Source of the DNA: Oscillospiraceae bacterium
GTDB lineage: Bacteria; Bacillota; Clostridia; Oscillospirales; Ruminococcaceae
Reading direction: 5' to 3'
Length of the DNA stretch: 47,569 nucleotides
NCBI GenBank assembly: GCA_017555565.1
Contig: JAFZGF010000052.1
Span: 1 to 47,569, forward strand
Both the position numbers and the translations under genes were made by a program. The notes under the pieces were generated by a model. The model ran no database searches. It had not been told where the DNA came from and worked only from the letters and a program-made list of their open reading frames with translations. Of the stretch, positions 15,155-22,164 are shown in pieces. Within the stretch, counting starts at the first letter, position 1; each line of letters starts with the position of its first letter.

Positions 15155-15196
15155 GGAATGATAGGCGTTTCTACCCTGAATAAAGGGGGTTGAAAC
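15155..15196 (+). promoter_or_regulatory. leader element copy 2, before the DUF859-like tail protein
   Basis: Box GGAATGATAG (15155-15164) is followed by a hairpin GTTTC-t-ACCC (15167-15176) / GGGT-t-GAAAC (15187-15196). A tiny ORF from ATG 15158 to TGA 15193 reads MIGVSTLNKGG and ends 3 nt before the GTG of the next gene. The layout matches copies at 2985, 23361 and 24195. Confidence 0.62.
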
Positions 15197-16993
15197 GTGG
15201 CAACATCCGGCACCATTCAACAGGCCATAACAACGGGATACCGCTTGCAGATTGCATGGACGGCTGACAGCCAGTCTGTGGCAAACAACACAACCACTGT
15301 TACAGCAAAAGTGCAGCTTGTTTCCACAGGATCAAGCTATACCATCGTTTCCAGCGCAAGCAAAAGCGGAAGCCTAACCATTAACGGCACCAAATACAGC
15401 TTTACATTTTCGGCAGCACTATCCGGCAACCAAACCAAAACGATATTCCAAAAACAGGTCAGCGTATCACATGATGCAAACGGCACGAAAACATGCGCTT
15501 TTTCTGCCACCTGTGGCATCAATGTTACCCTGTCCGGCACTTACTATGGCAACATTACAGCCAGCGGCAACGGCGTATTTGACACTATTGCAAGAGCTTC
15601 CACAATCAGTAGCGTAACGGCTTCTGTGGCTGTGAATGGTACAAACACGGTGACGGTCAACATCACCAGAGCTTCCAGCAGTTTCACGCATACCGTTGTA
15701 TTCAGCTTTGGAAGCAATTCAAGCACGGTCAACAACGTTGCCACTTCTACTTCATACGCTATCCCGACAAGCTGGTTAAACGCCATACCAAACGCAACCA
15801 GCGGTACTGCAACGGTGACTGTGACAACGTACAGCGGTAGCACAAAGATCGGTACAGCAGTAAGCAAAAACTTCACGCTGACGGTTCCTGCAACTGTTGT
15901 TCCCACCATCACTTCCGTTACGCTTTCGGAAGGAACGGCAGGCATTGCCGCACAGTTTGGCGCGTATGTGCAGGCCAAGTCACGGCTGACGGTTGCCATT
16001 GTGGCGGCTGGTGCGCTGTCTTCAACGATCAAAAGCTATAAAACGGTTGTGCAGGGCGTAACCTTCACGGGAGCTACGATCACATCCGGCATTATGATGC
16101 ACAGCGGTACTTCCAATGTGACAATCACAGTCACAGATAGCCGTGGCAGGACAGCAACAGCCACACGGAGCATCACGGTTGTAGCGTATGCGGCACCCAA
16201 AATCATCAGTTTTCAGGGCTTCAGAGCCGTTTCGGGCGGTGCTGAGAACTACAACGGCACGTTCATCAACGCAGCTGTAAACTTCAGTATTTCAGCCGTT
16301 GGCAACAAGAACACCAAGTCACACAAGCTGGAATACAGGCAGAAGGGTGCAACCACATGGACAGCCTTGACAAGTGGCAGCGTTTATGCGTTGAACCAGT
16401 CTGTCATCAGTTCTTCCGGCGTTCTGAACGTAAACAACAGCTATGAAGTGCAGCTGACGGTCAGCGATTTCTTTTCCACTGTTACCAGCATCATTGAGAT
16501 TCCAACGGCTTTTACGCTGATGGATTTCAATGCAAGCGGCAAAGGGCTGGCCTTTGGCAAAGTTTCGGAACAGTCGGCTGGGATGGAAATTGCTATGGAC
16601 GTTGAATTCCTTGGCAAGATTACAGGCACGATCTTTGACGCGATTCTTCCTGTTGGCAGTATCGTGTTGCGCTATGACCACACCAACCCTGGCACACTGT
16701 ATCCCGGCACAACGTGGACACGCATTGCAAGTGCATTTCCGTGGTTTACGGATACCGCTGGTCAAATTGGCACAACAGGCGGCGAACGAAACGTAACGCT
16801 TACGGTGGACCAGATACCTGCCCATTCACACGGCTCTGTATACTCACAACATGCTCCCGGCACAAAGGGGCAGGCATGGTATACCACGGCTGGCACTTCG
16901 CTGGCCTATGGTGCGGTTTCAACTGGCGGCGGAGGAGCGCATAACAACATGCCGCCATACATTCAACTTTCAGCATGGAGAAGAACAGCATAA
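15197..16993 (+). CDS. receptor-binding tail protein (DUF859-like) with phage collar C-terminus
   Basis: This 598-aa protein starts with a GTG. Residues 1 to about 430 are Ser/Thr/Asn-rich repetitive beta structure (SASKSGSLTINGTKYSFTFS, DANGTKTCAFSATCGINVTL), typical of DUF859 siphophage proteins. A TLMDFNASGKGLAFGKVSEQ segment links to a C-terminal tail-collar domain: GTTGGERNVTLTVDQIPAHSH...GGGGAHNNMPPYIQLSAWRR. The collar motif with IPAHSHG and the MPPY end is characteristic of fibre tips. It is the best candidate for the main host-recognition protein. It is one of four genes preceded by the leader element. Confidence 0.82.
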   Translation: MATSGTIQQAITTGYRLQIAWTADSQSVANNTTTVTAKVQLVSTGSSYTIVSSASKSGSLTINGTKYSFTFSAALSGNQTKTIFQKQVSVSHDANGTKTCAFSATCGINVTLSGTYYGNITASGNGVFDTIARASTISSVTASVAVNGTNTVTVNITRASSSFTHTVVFSFGSNSSTVNNVATSTSYAIPTSWLNAIPNATSGTATVTVTTYSGSTKIGTAVSKNFTLTVPATVVPTITSVTLSEGTAGIAAQFGAYVQAKSRLTVAIVAAGALSSTIKSYKTVVQGVTFTGATITSGIMMHSGTSNVTITVTDSRGRTATATRSITVVAYAAPKIISFQGFRAVSGGAENYNGTFINAAVNFSISAVGNKNTKSHKLEYRQKGATTWTALTSGSVYALNQSVISSSGVLNVNNSYEVQLTVSDFFSTVTSIIEIPTAFTLMDFNASGKGLAFGKVSEQSAGMEIAMDVEFLGKITGTIFDAILPVGSIVLRYDHTNPGTLYPGTTWTRIASAFPWFTDTAGQIGTTGGERNVTLTVDQIPAHSHGSVYSQHAPGTKGQAWYTTAGTSLAYGAVSTGGGGAHNNMPPYIQLSAWRRTA

Positions 16994-17011
16994 CAGAAAG
17001 AGGGATAACCA

Positions 17012-17320
17012 ATGCAGATTACATTGACATGGCAAACCATCATCACGGCTTCAGCGTTTCTTGGTGCTGTTGTTGCGATTGCAACGTACTTCAGCAAAAT
17101 TGTACGCTGGGTGGACAGGCAGAAAAAGCAGGATGAAGATATCAAGAATCTTCGGAAACACCACGAAGAGGATATGGCAATCATCAAGGAGGAAAACACA
17201 CTGCTTGTATTTGGCATTCTGGCATGCCTGAAAGGTTTGCGTGAACAAGGCTGCAATGGCCCGGTTACTGAAACGATTGACAAAATTGAAAAATACCTGA
17301 ATCAAAAAGCGCACAAGTAA
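17012..17320 (+). CDS. small membrane-anchored protein (XhlA/holin-accessory-like)
   Basis: This 102-aa protein has an N-terminal membrane helix (about residues 8-27, IITASAFLGAVVAIATYFSK), a charged coiled-coil middle (RQKKQDEDIKNLRKHHEE) and a C-terminal ILACLKGLREQGCNGPVTET segment. The layout resembles small holin-associated proteins found after the tail genes in Bacillota phages. The real holin and endolysin are far away at 43586-44619. It is the last gene of the tail operon and is followed by a strong terminator. Confidence 0.6.
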   Translation: MQITLTWQTIITASAFLGAVVAIATYFSKIVRWVDRQKKQDEDIKNLRKHHEEDMAIIKEENTLLVFGILACLKGLREQGCNGPVTETIDKIEKYLNQKAHK

Positions 17321-17323
17321 GAA

Positions 17324-17352
17324 AGCCGGGGAGTGATCCCCGGCTTTTTTTG
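17324..17352 (+). terminator. rho-independent terminator of the tail operon
   Basis: Perfect stem AGCCGGGGA / TCCCCGGCT with a GTGA loop is followed by seven T. It separates the late operon from the lysogeny region. Confidence 0.95.
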
Positions 17353-17426
17353 TTTGTGTCGAAATGTGCCGAAAGCCACACAGGAATGGGAAAGCATGGC
17401 ATAATATGCCCGGAGGTTGATTTTTA

Positions 17427-17630
17427 ATGGATTATGTGCTTCTTGGGAAACGTGTACGGATCAGGAGAACGGTTTTGGAGCTTACACAGGAAGGGCTTGC
17501 TGAAAAAATTGGGGTTAGCACTTCATTTATCGGGCATATTGAGCGCGGCAGCAGGAAGCTTTCCGTTGAAACGCTGTACAGCCTTTGCGTTGCACTTGAT
17601 GTGTCTGCTGATTTTCTGATTGGAATATAA
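17427..17630 (+). CDS. XRE-family helix-turn-helix regulator (small)
   Basis: This 67-aa single-domain protein contains LTQEGLAEKIGVSTSFIGHI, a classic HTH_3 helix-turn-helix, and ends right after the fold. GGAGG lies 9-10 nt upstream of the ATG. TAATAT at 17402 may be its -10 element. Two similar stretches TGTCGAAATG and TGCCGAAAGC just upstream could be operator half-sites. It stands alone between two terminators, opposite the integrase unit. It may control integrase or lysogeny; its target is unknown. Confidence 0.75.
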   Translation: MDYVLLGKRVRIRRTVLELTQEGLAEKIGVSTSFIGHIERGSRKLSVETLYSLCVALDVSADFLIGI

Positions 17631-17654
17631 AAAAGAAGGCTACATGAGCCTTCT
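17628..17654 (-). terminator. terminator downstream of the integrase gene
   Basis: Stem AGAAGGCT / AGCCTTCT (17634-17641, 17647-17654) is followed on the minus strand by a run of T (plus A-run 17627-17633). It would end minus-strand transcription of the integrase unit. On the + strand it lacks a T-tract. Confidence 0.75.
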
Positions 17655-17714
17655 AAATTGTAACAGTAACAATATCGTTCCCAATGGAAAAGGTGAATTA
17701 CTGGAACAACGAGG

Positions 17715-19127
17715 TTAAAAAAAATTAACTCTCGTTATTTCTTTTTTTGTGTCATTCCAGTTGATTTCTATTGATTGTATAACAGAACGCCAGAAGGAGC
17801 GTTTGTGTTCATCGTCAAGACTGTTGTAAACTTCGCGCCATCCGCCTTCAAGGATTTTTTCAATTTTGCTAAAGTCTTTTACTTCAACCGTGTTGTGTTC
17901 GCGTTCTGCCGCTTCAAGTTTTTCTGTCAGTTCGGCAAAATCTTTTTCGTACTGTTCAACCTTTTTAATTTTGCCTGTTCTCCATGAGTAATTCAAACGT
18001 TCTATCTGTTCGTTGATTTCGTCAATGTCAAACTGCTTCATACCGTTATCTTCTGCATCAAGAACATTGGCAGCACTGATTTTTGCATTTTCCAGATGCT
18101 TTTCCAGATCGGCAAGGAGCATTCTTTCAAGAACGTTTTCGCTGATGTATTTTACGAATGTGCATCTGCTGTTTTTTCTTTGGTTATCACAGCGATATTT
18201 TTTATACGGTAACACATTGCCTGCTGTAGTCTTTCTGTGCTGTGTGCATCCAGCAAGCGTAAAGTTGCACTCAGGGCATTTGATCATTCCAGAAAAAAGG
18301 TAAGACCTATTCCCGGCGGTATTGTTTTTGATGTTGCGTTTGCCGATTTCCTGTAATCTGTCGAATGTATCTTTGTCGATGTATGGTTCGCAGTATGCAG
18401 GGTTATCTCTGTATGCACCATACAGCATTGGGTTTGCAAGAATTCTGGCAACGGAATTATAGGCTATATCAATGTTGTGTTTTGCTTTCAGATAGCTGAC
18501 AACCTTCCGTTTGCTTTGGTGTTTCAAACAGTAGTCAATGGCACCCGTGATAGCCTGTTCTGTTTCAGGGTTGCGGACAATCTTTTTTCTGCCGGTCTCT
18601 TTATCTGTGCAGATGATCCACGGAATTTGCATTTTTCCTGTGAGCGGTTGACCTGTTGACACTTTATAGTCATTTGTAAGATCGATTCGTTCTCCTGTTT
18701 GGTCGGCTTCCAATTCTGCAATGGTCAATTTCATGTTGACAAGCAGTCTGCCGTTTGCCGTGGTGAGATTGTACTGTTCTTCGGTTGCAGTCCACAGTAC
18801 AGGTTCAATGCGTTTCATGCACTCATGATACTCAGCCACGGAGCGGAAGAAACGGTCAAGCTTGATAAAAATGATACGGTCAAACTTGCCTTTTTCGGCA
18901 TCCTGAATCATTCGCTGTAATTCTGGCCTTCTTGCAATCTTCTTTCTGCCGGATACACCTTCATCTACATACCAGCCGACAATCTTCATGTTGTTTTCTT
19001 TTGCGTATTCTTCCAGCTTCATTTTCTGGGCATCCAGTGATAGGCCGTGAAGCTTTTGTTCCTGTGTGGATACACGGACATATGCCGCCACTGATTCTAT
19101 GATGTTTTGTTTTTCAAATACTGTCAT
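17715..19127 (-). CDS. large serine recombinase (integrase)
   Basis: This 470-aa protein starts at the ATG at 19127, after GGGAGAG; an upstream TTG at 19154 is less likely. The resolvase domain has AAYVRVSTQEQ with catalytic Ser20, then VDEGVSGRKKIARRPELQRM and FDRIIFIKLDRFFRS. A Recombinase domain follows (VSYLKAKHNIDIAYNSVARI), then a zinc ribbon with CPEC...C...C and a coiled-coil C-terminus (INEQIERLNYSWRTGKIKKV). Enzymes of this class integrate phage DNA between short attB and attP sites without host factors. A separate directionality factor would be needed for excision and is not recognised. attP is expected nearby. Confidence 0.93.
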   Translation of the reverse strand: MTVFEKQNIIESVAAYVRVSTQEQKLHGLSLDAQKMKLEEYAKENNMKIVGWYVDEGVSGRKKIARRPELQRMIQDAEKGKFDRIIFIKLDRFFRSVAEYHECMKRIEPVLWTATEEQYNLTTANGRLLVNMKLTIAELEADQTGERIDLTNDYKVSTGQPLTGKMQIPWIICTDKETGRKKIVRNPETEQAITGAIDYCLKHQSKRKVVSYLKAKHNIDIAYNSVARILANPMLYGAYRDNPAYCEPYIDKDTFDRLQEIGKRNIKNNTAGNRSYLFSGMIKCPECNFTLAGCTQHRKTTAGNVLPYKKYRCDNQRKNSRCTFVKYISENVLERMLLADLEKHLENAKISAANVLDAEDNGMKQFDIDEINEQIERLNYSWRTGKIKKVEQYEKDFAELTEKLEAAEREHNTVEVKDFSKIEKILEGGWREVYNSLDDEHKRSFWRSVIQSIEINWNDTKKEITRVNFF

Positions 19128-19175
19128 TTCTTTTCTCTCCCTTTGTTCCTCCAAATTTGTATTGCTATTTATTTA

Positions 19176-19598
19176 TTACTGACCAAGAAGCTTGTCAATG
19201 ATCCTGGCCTTGCGGTCATTTTCCTTTCGCCAGTAGTCGATTTCTTCAAGCAGTTTATTCACCTTTTCGGTTGCAGTTCCGTCATTGTAATCAAGTTCGC
19301 AAATGTGCCTGCCGACATCGCCAACGATAACAAGTTCGATTCTTCTTGCGGTGGCTCTCATAATGTCCTGATCAATGTTGATAGCCATGATGCGTTCTAT
19401 AGTCTTGATGGACACTTCTGCCGCCTGCGCTATATATGCGTTTGTCAAACGCGCAACATCCTTCACATCGCGCATGTACTCACACCAATTTTGCAAATCC
19501 ATTCCTCGCGTTGGTATTCCTCCGCATGCTTTTCTAAAATTCTGGCATGACAGACAGCGGTAGTATGGCTTCGTTGACGGGTCTTGCCTTGTTTTCAT
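19176..19598 (-). CDS. integrase-linked HTH protein with N-terminal Cys motif
   Basis: This 140-aa protein starts at the ATG at 19598, after GTGAGGAC; an upstream GTG adds 5 residues. The N-terminus carries YYRCLSCQNFRKACGG...NWCEYM, a possible zinc knuckle. TNAYIAQAAEVSIKTIERIM is a likely helix-turn-helix. The C-terminal 40 residues form a coiled coil (VNKLLEEIDYWRKENDRKAR). It is upstream of and in the same direction as the integrase, probably cotranscribed. Its role could be integration control or a directionality factor; this is inferred from position only. Confidence 0.65.
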   Translation of the reverse strand: MKTRQDPSTKPYYRCLSCQNFRKACGGIPTRGMDLQNWCEYMRDVKDVARLTNAYIAQAAEVSIKTIERIMAINIDQDIMRATARRIELVIVGDVGRHICELDYNDGTATEKVNKLLEEIDYWRKENDRKARIIDKLLGQ

Positions 19599-19863
19599 AT
19601 TTTTTGTCCTCACATCGTAAAATGGTACTGTTTTTCGCTAAAATAACGGGGGATGGTTACCGCATATATTTACACAGTAATCCGTGCATATTACATGGCA
19701 ATCCGTTTATGATAGGCTGTATTATCGTGCTAAAACATGATACCATTCAGGTGGGTCAGAGATGGCCTATCATTCCGGGCGGCGGGTGTGATCGGGTGGT
19801 GCTGCGTCGCACCCGCTTGTTCTCTACTTAAAGTTTTTAATATTTCGAATGTGGCAAAAGGTA
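19599..19863. promoter_or_regulatory. integrase/repressor intergenic region with nested inverted repeats, candidate attP or operator
   Basis: No gene is seen here. ATGATAGGC (19709-19717) is inverted at 19765-19773 (GCCTATCAT). Between them lies TATCGTG-ctaaaa-CATGATA (near 19724-19743), a smaller imperfect inverted repeat. GCGGGTGTG ... CGCACCCGC (about 19783-19817) forms a third, GC-rich hairpin. A large serine integrase usually keeps attP next to its gene, so an approximately 50-bp attP could lie in this symmetry. An operator for the divergent units is an equal alternative. Confidence 0.4.
19740..19776 (-). promoter_or_regulatory. leader-like box copy 5 (minus strand, degenerate)
   Basis: On the minus strand GGAATGATAG (plus 19767-19776) is followed by GCCATCTCTGACCCACC. 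This shares GATAG-n-CC-n-CTGACC spacing with the copies at 23361 and 24195. Its tiny ORF is only MIGHL. It lies about 170 nt upstream of the minus-strand HTH gene, not directly before a start, so it may be a relic or part of the inverted repeat. Confidence 0.4.
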
Positions 19864-19913
19864 TTGCCGATTCAGAAATATTTTTGTAGGATAACTTTTA
19901 GAACGTTCGTTCT
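19864..19913 (+). promoter_or_regulatory. promoter with LexA/SOS-box-like operator
   Basis: TTGCCG (19864-19869), a 17-nt spacer and TAGGAT (19887-19892) form a plausible promoter. AGAAC-gttc-GTTCT (19900-19913) lies over the expected start point and matches the Gram-positive LexA pattern GAAC-N4-GTTC. This suggests damage-inducible transcription of the gene at 19952. Confidence 0.5.
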
Positions 19914-19951
19914 CATAAAACCAAAGCCCCGGTTGAGAGGAGAAACCCCGT

Positions 19952-20173
19952 ATGACCAACGTAGAAAAACTAATTGCCTTCATCAAGACATTGACAAAAG
20001 AACAGGCAGATAAGCTTGTTGTCATGCTCCCGCGATTGGCTGAGTTGATCGAAGAACCAATCAATGAAAAGGAAGAATACATATCAGCCATCACAATGGC
20101 GCTTTACAAAACAACCGATGTTGCCATGTTAGACTTGATTCTGCAATTACTTCAAAAGAGTCGAAACGCTTGA
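19952..20173 (+). CDS. small helical protein, candidate induction factor or antirepressor
   Basis: This 73-aa protein (MTNVEKLIAFIKTLTKEQAD, then KLVVMLPRLAELIEEP) is almost entirely helical, with no known motif. GAGAGGAG lies upstream. Its gene is convergent with the CI-like repressor gene and overlaps its 3' end by 27 nt. An SOS-box-like site sits over its promoter. Since the repressor has no S24 peptidase domain, a LexA-controlled antirepressor, or antisense interference from this transcript, would explain induction. This role is an inference. Confidence 0.6.
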   Translation: MTNVEKLIAFIKTLTKEQADKLVVMLPRLAELIEEPINEKEEYISAITMALYKTTDVAMLDLILQLLQKSRNA

Positions 20174-20515
20174 TAGCTTTTCGGCGTCGAGTTCATACAA
20201 CGCTTCTACGGCAGTCAAAAAAGCTTTATCAGTTCTCAAACGTACAATGATATTCGCAAGAGTATCATTGCTTTTTTGCATTTCCCTTCTTTCCTCTGTT
20301 TTTTCTTCGATCAGGTCTGATTTCAGAATGCCGAAGTAATCAGCAAGTTTTTGCACCTTATCAATTCGCGGGAACTTTTTGCCTTTTACCCACTCGTGGA
20401 ATGTTGGTGCTGTAACACCCATAATTTCAGCAAGTTCTTTTTGTGTTTTTCCCGAACGCTCCATATACATTTGAAGGTTCTTAGAAAAAACTTCTTTCGA
20501 CCATTCATTCGTCAC
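20147..20515 (-). CDS. CI-like repressor (XRE HTH, no peptidase domain)
   Basis: This 122-aa protein starts at a GTG after AGGGAGGTGAT. Residues about 24-45 (KTQKELAEIMGVTAPTFHEW) form an HTH_3 motif with a WVKGKKFPRIDKVQKLADYF follow-up helix. The C-terminal 50 residues are helical and could mediate dimerisation. No S24/LexA-type Ser-Lys protease domain is present, so RecA-driven self-cleavage is not expected. Transcription runs away from the early operon, with ATTAGCTT-type operators overlapping both promoters. Confidence 0.82.
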   Translation of the reverse strand: MTNEWSKEVFSKNLQMYMERSGKTQKELAEIMGVTAPTFHEWVKGKKFPRIDKVQKLADYFGILKSDLIEEKTEERREMQKSNDTLANIIVRLRTDKAFLTAVEALYELDAEKLSSVSTLLK

Positions 20516-20543
20516 TTTATCACCTCCCTTGCTTTCTATATTA

Positions 20544-20577
20544 TAGAAGAAATTAGCTTAAAAAGCAATAAAAAAGT
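20544..20577 (-). promoter_or_regulatory. repressor maintenance promoter (minus strand)
   Basis: On the minus strand TTGCTT, a 17-nt spacer and TATAAT stand upstream of the repressor's AGGGAGGTGAT. The operator-like ATTAGCTTAAAAAGCAAT (20552-20569) lies within the promoter, so the repressor probably controls itself. Confidence 0.65.
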
Positions 20578-20584
20578 TTAAAAA

Positions 20585-20655
20585 ATTAGCTAAAAGCTAT
20601 TGACAATTGGCTAACGCTATTGTAATATAACATTGCGATTAGCTTTAAGCTAATC
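20585..20655 (+). promoter_or_regulatory. early lytic promoter with repressor operators
   Basis: TTGACA (20600-20605), a 17-nt spacer and TAATAT (20623-20628) form a near-consensus promoter. ATTAGCTAAAAGCTAT (20585-20600) touches the -35 box. GATTAGCTTTAAGCTAATC (20637-20655) is a perfect 19-nt palindrome at the start point. Together with GCTAACGCTA in the spacer they give several half-sites of the form AGCTAAT. The same palindrome recurs at 21384. Confidence 0.82.
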
Positions 20656-20833
20656 CAAAGGAAGCAGGGACGGTAAACGGTTAGGCTGAGATAAGAGTAC
20701 GGCTTAAGCCTGAGAACGCCGCAAGACAGGGCAACACCGGACGGTGAACCTACTTGGGTGCAGGTGGGGGCGTGAATCCTAACCACCCTGCAAGTAACCG
20801 AACCAACCGACCGACTAACGGGAGGGGAACACG
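20656..20833 (+). ncRNA. long structured 5' leader of the early operon
   Basis: About 180 nt without a convincing ORF separate the early promoter from the first gene. GGTTAGG (20679-20685) can pair with CCTAACC (20778-20784), while TGCAGGTGG (20759-20767) can pair with CCACCCTGCA (20783-20792). The two pairings overlap at 20783-20784 and are partly exclusive. GGCTTAAGCC (20701-20710) and CACC-gga-CGGTG add local stems. This may be an attenuator, an antitermination site or a small RNA. No known riboswitch class was recognised. Confidence 0.4.
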
Positions 20834-21130
20834 ATGGAAAAGACGATGGCTCGCGCAATCTACAAGCTGATGGAAATCGGCAAGCCCTACACAAGCATGC
20901 AACTGCGCGATCTTCTCGGGGATGATTACTACAAGTACATCCCGGTTGAGATGCAGGGCAAGGACGTGCGCAAGATCGTGAACGCTGAGATGTGGAAGGT
21001 TGTCAACTCTGGTTATGCCAGAAGCTACACCGAGCAGGAAAACCTCGCGATTGTGCGTGGAATCCGCTACGGTAGCAAGCCCACTGCGTTTCAGTCCTAC
21101 ACCTTCCGCTATTGGGTCAGATTGAAGTAA
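20834..21130 (+). CDS. early operon protein, unknown function
   Basis: This 98-aa protein is the first gene after the early leader and follows GGGAGGGGAA. It has AIYKLMEIGKPYTSMQLRDL and KDVRKIVNAEMWKVVNSGYA, then an Arg/Tyr-rich end. The spacing of helices is compatible with a winged-helix fold, but no family is recognised. As the first lytic gene it may be a regulator of early transcription. Confidence 0.65.
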   Translation: MEKTMARAIYKLMEIGKPYTSMQLRDLLGDDYYKYIPVEMQGKDVRKIVNAEMWKVVNSGYARSYTEQENLAIVRGIRYGSKPTAFQSYTFRYWVRLK

Positions 21131-21190
21131 TGACAACCCACAACGGAGATTGTCACACTGACGATGGCACCTTGGAAAGGAGGGGAGAAA

Positions 21191-21382
21191 ATGCCGAAGA
21201 TCACGCTGAAGGCCGCAAGAGTAAACGCGAACCTGACGCAGGCCGAAGCAGCCGCAAAGCTGGGTGTTGCTGTAAGCACCCTGAAGAACTGGGAAACCGG
21301 GAAAACATTTCCTAACAAGCCGAAGATTGACAGACTCTGCGAAGTCTACGGAATCACTTTTGATGTTCTTTTTTTTGGCTAA
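21191..21382 (+). CDS. Cro-like XRE regulator
   Basis: This 63-aa protein starts at the ATG at 21191, after GGAGGGGAG. It is a bare HTH domain: LKAARVNANLTQAEAAAKLG, then VAVSTLKNWETGKTFPNKPK. Small size and position just behind the early promoter fit Cro-type control. A repressor-type operator lies directly after its stop. Confidence 0.8.
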   Translation: MPKITLKAARVNANLTQAEAAAKLGVAVSTLKNWETGKTFPNKPKIDRLCEVYGITFDVLFFG

Positions 21383-21383
21383 T

Positions 21384-21401
21384 GATTAGCTTTAAGCTAA
21401 T
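21384..21401 (+). promoter_or_regulatory. remote copy of the repressor operator
   Basis: GATTAGCTTTAAGCTAAT repeats the palindrome at 20637-20655 almost exactly, about 745 bp away and inside the early operon. It could be a road-block site, a looping site, or the operator of a second weak promoter (TTGATG near 21359, 14-nt spacer, TAATGA). Confidence 0.72.
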
Positions 21402-21437
21402 TTCTTATGTGATGCACTGAGCAAAGGAGCGAACACC

Positions 21438-21590
21438 ATGATTGTTCTGAAGTTCCAAGCCCCGAACGGTGAAGTGGGATTCACCGAAGCCAATAGCGAG
21501 CAGGAAGCCATGAGAACTGTGAAGCTTTACATGGCAGATGGCTACACACTGCTGGAGCAGTACAACTGGGAGGATGAACACAATGCCTAA
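21438..21590 (+). CDS. small early protein
   Basis: This 50-aa ORF follows AAAGGAG by 8-9 nt. The protein (MIVLKFQAPNGEVGFTEANS, then EAMRTVKLYMADGYTLLEQY) has a beta-beta-alpha look with no known family. It overlaps the next gene by 8 nt, which supports coupled translation. Confidence 0.65.
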   Translation: MIVLKFQAPNGEVGFTEANSEQEAMRTVKLYMADGYTLLEQYNWEDEHNA

Positions 21591-21819
21591 CAACTGGCTG
21601 ACCGATGAAGCCGTAGAAGCGGAAATCGCAAGGCTTCAGCAATCGGAGTTCGTAAAGCTGGCGCGGAAGGAAATGCGGCTGAAGTACAAGCGGCGGCAAG
21701 CCCTGTACCAGCTTCGCAATCTGGACAAGCGCGGCAAGGAACTTGCCAAGGCTGGGATCACGCCTGAGAACATCGAAGCGACGATCGCCCTGGCAGAAGC
21801 TGAAAACCAAGAAATCTGA
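21583..21819 (+). CDS. small helical early protein
   Basis: This 78-aa protein starts at an ATG inside the end of the previous gene. It is rich in Arg, Lys and Leu (KLARKEMRLKYKRRQALYQL) and should be a basic two-helix protein. The function is unknown. Confidence 0.6.
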   Translation: MPNNWLTDEAVEAEIARLQQSEFVKLARKEMRLKYKRRQALYQLRNLDKRGKELAKAGITPENIEATIALAEAENQEI

Positions 21820-21859
21820 ACATTCAGATAATCGCAAGCAAGCGAAAGGAGCAACCAGA

Positions 21860-21991
21860 ATGGCAGGAATAAACAAACCACCTTCTGCAAAGAAAATCCT
21901 TTCGATTCTGGTTGAACTGTACGCAGACCAGATGGGCGTGAAAGTGCAGTACCAGATCGAGACAAACGAAGAATCGGAGGAAGCAATATGA
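21860..21991 (+). CDS. small early protein
   Basis: This 43-aa protein follows GAAAGGAG. Its sequence is MAGINKPPSAKKILSILVEL, then YADQMGVKVQYQIE and an acidic end. It is the only ORF with a good ribosome site here and joins the next gene through an ATGA overlap. The function is unknown. Confidence 0.55.
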   Translation: MAGINKPPSAKKILSILVELYADQMGVKVQYQIETNEESEEAI

Positions 21992-22164
21992 AGACCATTG
22001 GCAATATCGTAACCACTCTGGCGGCATTCATGTTCATGCTGGGCATGTGTTCCATTGACGGAAACCCGGCTTGGGCATTCGGCCTGATGTTCGTTTCCGG
22101 CATTGTGCTGGCGGTTTTCGGCTACCAGTACGAAGAAAAGCGGCTGAAGGAGGGGAAACGCTGA
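21988..22164 (+). CDS. small two-helix membrane protein
   Basis: This 58-aa protein starts at the ATGA overlap after GGAGG. It has two hydrophobic segments (about residues 5-22 and 28-46; FGLMFVSGIVLAVFGYQYEE marks the end) and a basic tail KRLKEGKR. It is likely an inner-membrane early protein, for example a superinfection factor. That role is a guess. Confidence 0.6.
   Translation: MKTIGNIVTTLAAFMFMLGMCSIDGNPAWAFGLMFVSGIVLAVFGYQYEEKRLKEGKR

Noticed and set aside
17427-17630. Gene at 17427 as the integrase directionality factor
   Set aside because: It is a plain XRE HTH protein in the opposite orientation to the integrase; nothing points to that role specifically.
20675-20790. Resemblance of GGCTGAGAT plus a later CCTGA to a thiamine riboswitch
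   Set aside because: The remaining conserved blocks are missing and the downstream gene is a phage early gene, so the match is likely by chance.
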